Shown: in pieces, positions 58,986 through 64,000 of the stretch
How positions within the stretch are numbered: position 1 is the stretch's first letter
How the letters are laid out: each line of letters starts with the position of its first letter
From: Streptomyces sp. CBMA291
Lineage (GTDB): Bacteria; Actinomycetota; Actinomycetes; Streptomycetales; Streptomycetaceae
Reading direction: 5' to 3'
DNA: 64,000 nt
Assembly (NCBI RefSeq): GCF_014596525.1
Contig: NZ_MSJP01000006.1
Span: forward strand, 1 to 64,000
Translations under genes and position numbers: made by a program
Notes under the pieces: generated by a model
Databases searched by the model: none
What the model was told of the DNA's origin: nothing
The model's input: only the letters and a program-made list of their open reading frames with translations

Positions 58986-60863
58986 TCAGCCGGGAACGGA
59001 CAGCGCGTCGGGCGCCGGGGCGTACGCCTCAAGGCGCTCCCAGCCCCGTGACGCGTACCAGTCCCGGTCGAAGCCGCCCAGCGGGCGTACCGGCAGGGTG
59101 CCATGCTGGACGCCGTCCGCGAGGGTGCGCCACAGTTCGTCGACGAGCGAGCAGTGGCGTACGGCTTCGCGGAGTTCCCGCAGGGTGTAGGCCGGTTTCT
59201 CCATGCGGACGAGCCGGATGTCGTAGCAGCCCCGGAAGCCGTTGCCGTAGACCGTGAAGGGCGGGTGCCACACCTGGGCGCCCGGGGCGCGGATGGAGAA
59301 ACGCACCCGTGAGGCGGCGTGGCCGCCATGGTGGTGCTCGGCGTGCTCGGCGATGTCGGGGACCTGCGGAGGGAAGAAGTAGTGCCGCTTCTCCGGGATG
59401 TCCGCGCGGTCGAACTCCCCGGGCGCGAAGTGCCAGCGGTTGTACATCATGCGCTGCGCGGCCCGCCACAGGATCGACGCGGTCTCCTCGCCCGTGTCCG
59501 CCATCCGGGTGGGGTGGGGCAGACAGCAGCAGACGAAGTCGTTCTTCCTCAGTTCGAGCACGCCTTCGGCGTCGCCGGGGCGGGCACCGCGCAGCCGGGT
59601 CAGATCGCGGACGGAGCTGCTCATGCCGTAGTCGGAGTCGGTGGACCGGACGGCGGACAGCACGATGGCGGCGAGGAGTTCCCCGACGGCGCCGTGCGGC
59701 GCTTCCCCCGCGTCCGCGTGCGGCATGCCGACGGCGCCGTGCGGAGCCGCGTCCGGGCCGGACTTCGCGTCGAGGAGGGTGGCCGCGACGGCCAGCGCCC
59801 GCAGATCCTCCCTGGCCCGTCCCGTGGGCTCGACACCGAGCCGTTCCCGGCCGTGCCGGGCCACGAGTTCGGGCAGCTCGTGCGGGTCGCGGGGCTGGGG
59901 GAAGTCCGCCAGGTACTCGTTCTTGACGAAGGTCATGCCGTTGATGCGCCGGTAGCGCATGAGGGACGACTGCCGGTCGACCTCCTCCTGGAGGGCCCGG
60001 ACCTCCTCCGCCAGCTCCGGCAGCGGTACGCCGTGGGCGGCGCGCGAGGGGCGGCCGAGGGCGGCGACGTACTGGGCGTGCCGGTCGAGCAGGTACTGCC
60101 GCAGCCGGGTCGCCGAGAGCTGCACCCCGTTGAACTCCTCGAAGCGGACGGAACGGCCGCTGACGAAGAGACAGTGCGCGAGGACGACGAACAGCCGGTC
60201 GGCCGTGCTCCAGGTGTCGACCGGGCGCAGCCGGAGCCCCGGAAGGCGGCCCTCCCGGGTCAGCGTGTTGCTTCCCGCGTCGGACTTCGAGAACACCTCG
60301 CGGCCGACGAAGACGTACACCGTCTCGACCCGCTCGACCCAGTCCGCGAGCCGGGCGAGGCGGCCGTCGAGTTCCCCTTTCTCCGCCCAGCCGCGCAGCA
60401 GGGAGTCGACCTCCTGGAATTCGGCGGCCTCCCGTGCCTCCGCCGACCGGGTCTCCTCCTCGGCCATGTCGAGCACCTCGGGGGGAACCCGTATCCAGGC
60501 GAGCGTCTCGGCGGCGGATTCCGGCGGCTCGCCGGGCATCCAGAACGACACGCCGAAGAGCGGCGCGCGGGTCACCCGGACGAGACCGGTCTCCTCGGAC
60601 GGAGGGACCGTGACGATGTCGACGTCCGCCCTGCCCAGTACGTTCTGGACGAATCGCTTTTCCCAGACCGTCAGCCTCCGACAGGCGAGACGAAAAGGAA
60701 TACGCCCTTTGCTGGTGAGTTCGCTCAGCAACCAAGCTGATGCTTCTTGCGCGGATAAGACGGAAGTGCCCGACCCTGACGAAAGCATGGAGGAACCCGT
60801 CGTTCGGCAAATGAAATGCGTCAACCGATCTCGCGGAACGTAATTCCCGGCCTGACGGAACAT
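58986..60863 (-). CDS. Unrecognised 625-aa cluster protein with a TTA codon
   Basis: I recognise no family. The protein is soluble, with a basic N terminus and a helical middle (EEVRALQEEVDRQSSLMRYR, possible coiled coil). Its Cys/His-rich C-terminal part includes VCCCLPHPTRM, AEHAEHHHGGHA and ALWRTLADGV-like helices; the His cluster could bind metal. The ATG at 60863 shares a base with the stop of the preceding gene (TGATG), which supports this start; an internal ATG at 60788 is the alternative. Leu36 is encoded by TTA (60758-60756), so translation should depend on the bldA tRNA. The first roughly 100 codons are noticeably less GC-rich than the rest. Confidence 0.8.
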   Translation of the reverse strand: MFRQAGNYVPRDRLTHFICRTTGSSMLSSGSGTSVLSAQEASAWLLSELTSKGRIPFRLACRRLTVWEKRFVQNVLGRADVDIVTVPPSEETGLVRVTRAPLFGVSFWMPGEPPESAAETLAWIRVPPEVLDMAEEETRSAEAREAAEFQEVDSLLRGWAEKGELDGRLARLADWVERVETVYVFVGREVFSKSDAGSNTLTREGRLPGLRLRPVDTWSTADRLFVVLAHCLFVSGRSVRFEEFNGVQLSATRLRQYLLDRHAQYVAALGRPSRAAHGVPLPELAEEVRALQEEVDRQSSLMRYRRINGMTFVKNEYLADFPQPRDPHELPELVARHGRERLGVEPTGRAREDLRALAVAATLLDAKSGPDAAPHGAVGMPHADAGEAPHGAVGELLAAIVLSAVRSTDSDYGMSSSVRDLTRLRGARPGDAEGVLELRKNDFVCCCLPHPTRMADTGEETASILWRAAQRMMYNRWHFAPGEFDRADIPEKRHYFFPPQVPDIAEHAEHHHGGHAASRVRFSIRAPGAQVWHPPFTVYGNGFRGCYDIRLVRMEKPAYTLRELREAVRHCSLVDELWRTLADGVQHGTLPVRPLGGFDRDWYASRGWERLEAYAPAPDALSVPG

Positions 60864-61276
60864 CAGTCATGGTGACAAGGGAGGGCTTTGACGTATACGC
60901 ACTTTTCAGCCGTCACCCTCGGTGCCCGGCGCGGTTCCGGATCCGTCTCGTTCCCGGGTGCCCCGGTGAGGACGCGGACGCCGTCCTCGCACCGGCGCCC
61001 AAGCCGCCCCCGGGAGACGGTCCGCGCCGGACCGACCACCCGGCGGGAGGGCCGGCCACGGGAGACGATCAGTGTCGGCGGGGCCGCCAGCAGGGCGATC
61101 GGGCCGATGACCGGAGGCAGGGCGGCCGAGTCGACGGGCAGCCCGAAACCGAGGGCGCCACGCGCCGGATGACGCGGCATGGACGCGCCGGCGAACTCCC
61201 CGCCGGACGCCGAGGAACGACCGGCGGACCGGACCGCCCCGCCTTCCGGGCGCTTCGCCGAGGTGACGGACTTCAT
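60863..61276 (-). CDS. Hypothetical 137-aa leader protein of the ATP-grasp operon
   Basis: An ATG at 61276 with AAGGGG 8 bp upstream opens a basic 137-residue frame whose TGA overlaps the start of the 625-aa gene (TGATG). It has a Ser/Gly/Arg-rich N-terminal third, a hydrophobic Pro-rich centre (GFGLPVDSAALPPVIGPIAL) and an Arg-rich C-terminal part with two cysteines. No family is recognised. Position and coupling make it a candidate precursor or accessory peptide, but there are no core repeats or leader motif, and third-position GC weakens towards the end. It might be non-coding leader. Confidence 0.45.
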   Translation of the reverse strand: MKSVTSAKRPEGGAVRSAGRSSASGGEFAGASMPRHPARGALGFGLPVDSAALPPVIGPIALLAAPPTLIVSRGRPSRRVVGPARTVSRGRLGRRCEDGVRVLTGAPGNETDPEPRRAPRVTAEKCVYVKALPCHHD

Positions 61277-61510
61277 GGGAGATCCCCTTCGGCGGGGCGG
61301 TTGTTGTCCTGATCCGGCGCACGCTCGGGCGCCCGGAGCGCGCCACGCGGCGCCGTATTCCGTGCGGACGGTTCCCCACACTTCTCCCGCGCGGCGACCC
61401 GCTCCGGTGGCGCCGCGCGAGACGCCGGACACGCGCGCTTGCCGGGCCGTGCGAGAGGCCGGGGGCCCGCGCCCGCCGGGCCGCTTCCTTCTTCTTCCGG
61501 CCGCGCGCCC

Positions 61511-61534
61511 GCTGTGTAAAGGGCTACATACAGC
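61511..61534. promoter_or_regulatory. AT-rich inverted repeat, candidate operator
   Basis: GCTGTGTA (61511-61518) and TACATACAGC (61525-61534) share perfect GCTGT/ACAGC arms around an AT-rich core containing TGTAAA and TACATA. It is the only AT-rich island in a long GC-rich gap, 235 bp upstream of the operon start at 61276. Confidence 0.4.
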
Positions 61535-61584
61535 GCGCCGGGCCGTCGCGATCCTGGGCCTTCGGCGCGTCGCGGGGGGACGAA

Positions 61585-62073
61585 GTGGGCAGCAGGCAGG
61601 AGACGGCCGCGCGTTGGCCGGTGGCGGGCGGGGGGCCGGGGGATCCGGGGACCACGGGGGCCTTTGGGGGCTCCAGGGCCTTTGGGGTCTCCGGGGTTCC
61701 CGGGGTCCGTGGGGCCGTCGGGGCGGCCGAGGTCTCGGAGGCTTTGGGCGACTGGGCGACCGGGCGACCGGGAGGACGGGCGGACGGACGTGTGGACGTG
61801 CGGACGGGCGGGGACGGGGGCTGGGCGCCCCGGGGCCGGGACGGGATACGGACAGGGCCGGGACGGGTTACGCCGGGACCAGGGCCGGTTGCGACGGGAT
61901 CAGGACCGATGACGACGGGACCAACAGCGGTTGCGACGGGATCAGGACCGACGGCAACGGGACCAACAGCGGTTGCGACAGGACCAGGACCGATGACGAC
62001 GGGGTCGAGGCTCGCCCGGCTCCGGACGAAGCCGTCGCTCCAGGAAGGACGGAAAGGCGGTGCCGATGAGTGA
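61585..62073 (+). CDS. Doubtful low-complexity frame (162 aa)
   Basis: A GTG frame with GGGGGACGAA before it encodes a Gly/Arg/Val-rich protein that turns into Thr-Gly-Pro repeats (TGPTAVATGSGP units) where the DNA has 42-bp tandem repeats. Third positions become A/T-rich in the repeats, unlike real genes here. Its stop overlaps the start of the next gene at 62066. It may be non-coding. Confidence 0.2.
   Translation: MGSRQETAARWPVAGGGPGDPGTTGAFGGSRAFGVSGVPGVRGAVGAAEVSEALGDWATGRPGGRADGRVDVRTGGDGGWAPRGRDGIRTGPGRVTPGPGPVATGSGPMTTGPTAVATGSGPTATGPTAVATGPGPMTTGSRLARLRTKPSLQEGRKGGADE
61887..62004. repeat. 42-bp tandem repeat, 2.8 copies
   Basis: Units begin at 61887, 61929 and 61971 with GGTTGCGACRGGAYCAGGAC; the third copy is cut off after 34 bp. 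Copies differ at only a few positions. There are no spacers, so this is not a CRISPR array. Confidence 0.75.
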
Positions 62074-64000
62074 CGGCCGAGGCGGAAGTGCCCGGCGCGG
62101 AGGCTGGGCGGCCCCGGCGGGAGAGCCGACGGGCGCCGGACGGGGCCCGGCCGGTCCGGGCGGCGGCGGCCCCGGCGGCCCAGGGGACGCGGGGGACGCC
62201 GGGGACCCCGGGGACGTCCGGGACCACGGCGACCTCCGCGGCGGCCCGCTGGGCATCGGACGCGGGGACGGCGGCTACGACGCCGCGCGGGCGGCCCGGA
62301 GGCTCTTCACCGACGCGCGTGGACGGAACTCCGTCGCGGACGGCGCCCGGGAAGACCACCCCGGCGCACGTCGCCCCCCGCACGGCAACCGGGCCGAGCC
62401 GATCGCCGGGCCCGTGCCCGCCGACGACCTCCGGCGTCTGAAGACGGTGTTCGAGGAACCGCCCGGCTACGGGGCGGTCCGGGCCCGACTCGCACGGCAA
62501 CGGCTCCTCGTCCTGTGCGCGGACCCCGGCAGCGGACGCACCTCCACGGCCCTCTCCCTCCTCGACGAGGTCACGCACGGACGGATCGAACGCCTCGGCC
62601 CAGGTACCGCACTCCACCGGATCGGCGAGGCGGACCTGAGAGCGGACCACGGCTACCTGGTGGAGACGGGCACATACGGCGGAAGCCTCCCCGGGTGGCA
62701 CCCCGTGGACCGGGACCGCGAAGGGGAAGCGCACCGGCCCGCCGAACCTCCGGCCGGACCCTGCCTCGACCGTCTCGCGGCGCTCCTCGAACGGCGCGGG
62801 GCGTACGCGATCCTCCTCGTCGGCCCCGGCGGTCTCGCGGACGAGTCGCTGCGCGGACGGTACGGCGTCCTCCTTCGCACCCCGTCGGCCGACGGCATGC
62901 TGCGCAGACATCTCCTCGCCCTGCTCGGGCACGGCGAGGAGAAGCGGCTCACGGCGGCCCTGGCGCTCGCGGCCAGGGAGGACGTGGTGGCGGCCCTCGG
63001 CCTCGACCGGCTCCGGCCCCACGAGGCGGAGGCGCTGGCACGGCTGCTCGTCGACCATCTCGACGGAAAGCTGCCCGTGGCCGATCTCCTGGGCGAACTG
63101 CGGGCCTTCGCGCACCGACAGGCGGAGATCTGGCTCGCGGCGCCTGGGCGGGTGGCCGCCGGAGACCGGGCGGCCGTCACCGCGGCGACCCGGCTCGCCG
63201 CCTTCCGTACGGCGCTCGCCGTGTACAGCGGATCGCCCTACAGCCTGGCGACGGAGGCCGCCGAACACCTGGCCTGGGAGTTCACGCTGACCATGGACCC
63301 GGCGACGGAACCGGGCCGCGCGCTCTTCCACGCCCATCAGGACGCCCGCCTCGCGGCCGCCCGCTCCGAACTCCTCACCGGCGGCGTCGGTTTCGGCGGC
63401 CGCACCCTGAGCGTCCGTACGGTACGACTCCAGGGCAGGGCCCTGCCCTGGGCGGTCCTCTCGCACGCCTGGGAGGGATACCCGGACGCGCGCGGCCCGC
63501 TCGCCCGCTGGCTGCGCGCCCTCTGCGACGACGAGCGGCCCGCCGGGTGGGTGCCCGCCGCGCTCGCCGTCGGAGCGCTGTGCACCCGCGATCCGCTGTA
63601 CGTGTTCCGCCATCTGGTGCGGCCGATGGCGCGCTCCGATTCGCCCGCCCATCACCTGGCCGCCGCGACCGCCCTCGCCCACGCCGCCGCTCTCGACGAG
63701 GGGGTCCGGCCGGTCGTCCGCGATCTCGTGCGGGCCTGGGCCCGTGACGGCTCCGACCCGGCATCGCGCGGCACGGCGGCCCTCGTCCACGGCTACGGCA
63801 CGGTCGAACGGTCCCTCTCCGCCACGCTCGACGCACTCGGCATGCTCGCGGGCCGCAGCGACGGACTGACGGCGCCCGTCTCGTTCAGTGTGGCGAGGCT
63901 CGTCGCGGGACCCCACGGCGAGGCCGCCCTGGCGCGGCTCGGAAGCTGGCTCGGCGACCGCCGACGCGACCGCAACGACCTGGCCCTGTCCACCGTGGGC
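62066..64000 (+). CDS. Large P-loop protein, 3' end beyond the window
   Basis: From the ATG at 62066 (AAAGGCGG 8 bp upstream) the frame is open to the last base, giving 645 residues. The N-terminal roughly 110 residues are disordered (Gly, Pro, Asp, Arg). A Walker A loop, VLCADPGSGRTSTALS, follows near residue 155, and then a long helical region (AALALAAREDVVAALGL; HAHQDARLAAARSELLTGG; LAAATALAHAAALDEG). There is no membrane segment in the visible part. It resembles actinobacterial STAND-like or conserved ATP-binding proteins. It is divergent from the ATP-grasp operon and could be its regulator, but no DNA-binding domain is visible yet. Confidence 0.75.
   Translation, partial: MSDGRGGSARRGGWAAPAGEPTGAGRGPAGPGGGGPGGPGDAGDAGDPGDVRDHGDLRGGPLGIGRGDGGYDAARAARRLFTDARGRNSVADGAREDHPGARRPPHGNRAEPIAGPVPADDLRRLKTVFEEPPGYGAVRARLARQRLLVLCADPGSGRTSTALSLLDEVTHGRIERLGPGTALHRIGEADLRADHGYLVETGTYGGSLPGWHPVDRDREGEAHRPAEPPAGPCLDRLAALLERRGAYAILLVGPGGLADESLRGRYGVLLRTPSADGMLRRHLLALLGHGEEKRLTAALALAAREDVVAALGLDRLRPHEAEALARLLVDHLDGKLPVADLLGELRAFAHRQAEIWLAAPGRVAAGDRAAVTAATRLAAFRTALAVYSGSPYSLATEAAEHLAWEFTLTMDPATEPGRALFHAHQDARLAAARSELLTGGVGFGGRTLSVRTVRLQGRALPWAVLSHAWEGYPDARGPLARWLRALCDDERPAGWVPAALAVGALCTRDPLYVFRHLVRPMARSDSPAHHLAAATALAHAAALDEGVRPVVRDLVRAWARDGSDPASRGTAALVHGYGTVERSLSATLDALGMLAGRSDGLTAPVSFSVARLVAGPHGEAALARLGSWLGDRRRDRNDLALSTVG

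Larger units (their letters stand above)
61277..62065. other. Control region between the ATP-grasp operon and the right-edge gene
   Basis: This 789-bp stretch contains an AT-rich inverted repeat (61511-61534), G-runs of GGGG-type every few bases near 61620-61720, and a 42-bp tandem repeat (61887-62004). A weak plus-strand frame (61585-62073) covers part of it. The operon promoter should lie here, probably near the inverted repeat. Confidence 0.5.

Noticed and set aside
61887..62004. CRISPR-like array
   Set aside because: Repeats are contiguous without spacers and there are no cas genes; the 10-bp and 30-bp repeats fail for the same reason.
61868..63916. 682-aa minus-strand frame opposite the right-edge P-loop gene, ending in a Leu-Val-Pro repeat
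   Set aside because: The plus frame has a ribosome-binding site, a Walker A loop and better codon bias; the repeat ending only reflects the 42-bp DNA repeat.

Overview
The window is chromosomal DNA from a Streptomyces-like actinomycete. The GC content is very high with G/C at almost every third codon position, GTG starts and 4-bp ATGA/GTGA overlaps are common, and the gene content is typical: a Wolinella-type succinate dehydrogenase, ergothioneine genes, a LAL regulator, DUF305/DUF6153 and a SigR-type trx promoter. From general knowledge, the order sdh, ornithine-lipid genes, egt, trx resembles one arm of the S. coelicolor chromosome; this was not checked. I saw no rRNA, tRNA, CRISPR array, integrase or transposase.

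Layout. 1-4.5 kb: a LysR regulator (cut by the left edge) divergent from sdhC-sdhA-sdhB. 4.5-9.2 kb: a repeat-rich gap with a decayed LysR-like fragment, a UvrA-like ABC protein, an LLM oxidoreductase with a repetitive tail, and dodecin. 9.3-12.6 kb: an orphan sugar-binding lipoprotein behind two operator-like palindromes, then olsB-olsA (ornithine lipids). 12.5-16.8 kb: egtA-egtB-egtC-egtD as one coupled operon. 17-28 kb: housekeeping and stress genes, including a bacterial PARG-like protein, a thiolase, thioredoxin, a flavoprotein disulfide reductase, a DUF6153-DUF305 pair behind a CsoR-type operator, a TPR protein and a pirin, plus a scar holding two gene fragments (25.7-26.25 kb). 28-33.8 kb: a LAL regulator, a truncated ECF sigma factor and a P450.

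33.8-38.8 kb holds the most unusual locus. It is a two-gene secreted operon encoding a beta-propeller-like protein coupled to a 1293-residue exported protein. That protein joins a pectate-lyase-like beta-helix, a CdtB-like DNase I-fold nuclease and a C-terminal ricin-like region. 38.9-45.8 kb: an amine/GABA-type uptake and catabolism pair with a GntR regulator, then a tyrosine phosphatase-GH3 operon with its own GntR regulator. 45.8-52.2 kb: a TetR regulator and a five-gene peptide/nickel-type ABC importer.

52.2-61.3 kb is an eight-gene minus-strand operon that looks like a small NRPS-independent biosynthetic cluster. It encodes a 137-aa leader protein, a 625-aa protein I do not recognise, an acyl-AMP ligase, a GNAT, an alpha/beta hydrolase, a JmjC-like oxygenase and two ATP-grasp ligases. 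The only in-frame TTA (bldA) codon I noticed in the window lies in its second gene. The right edge carries repeats and the start of a P-loop protein that runs off the window.
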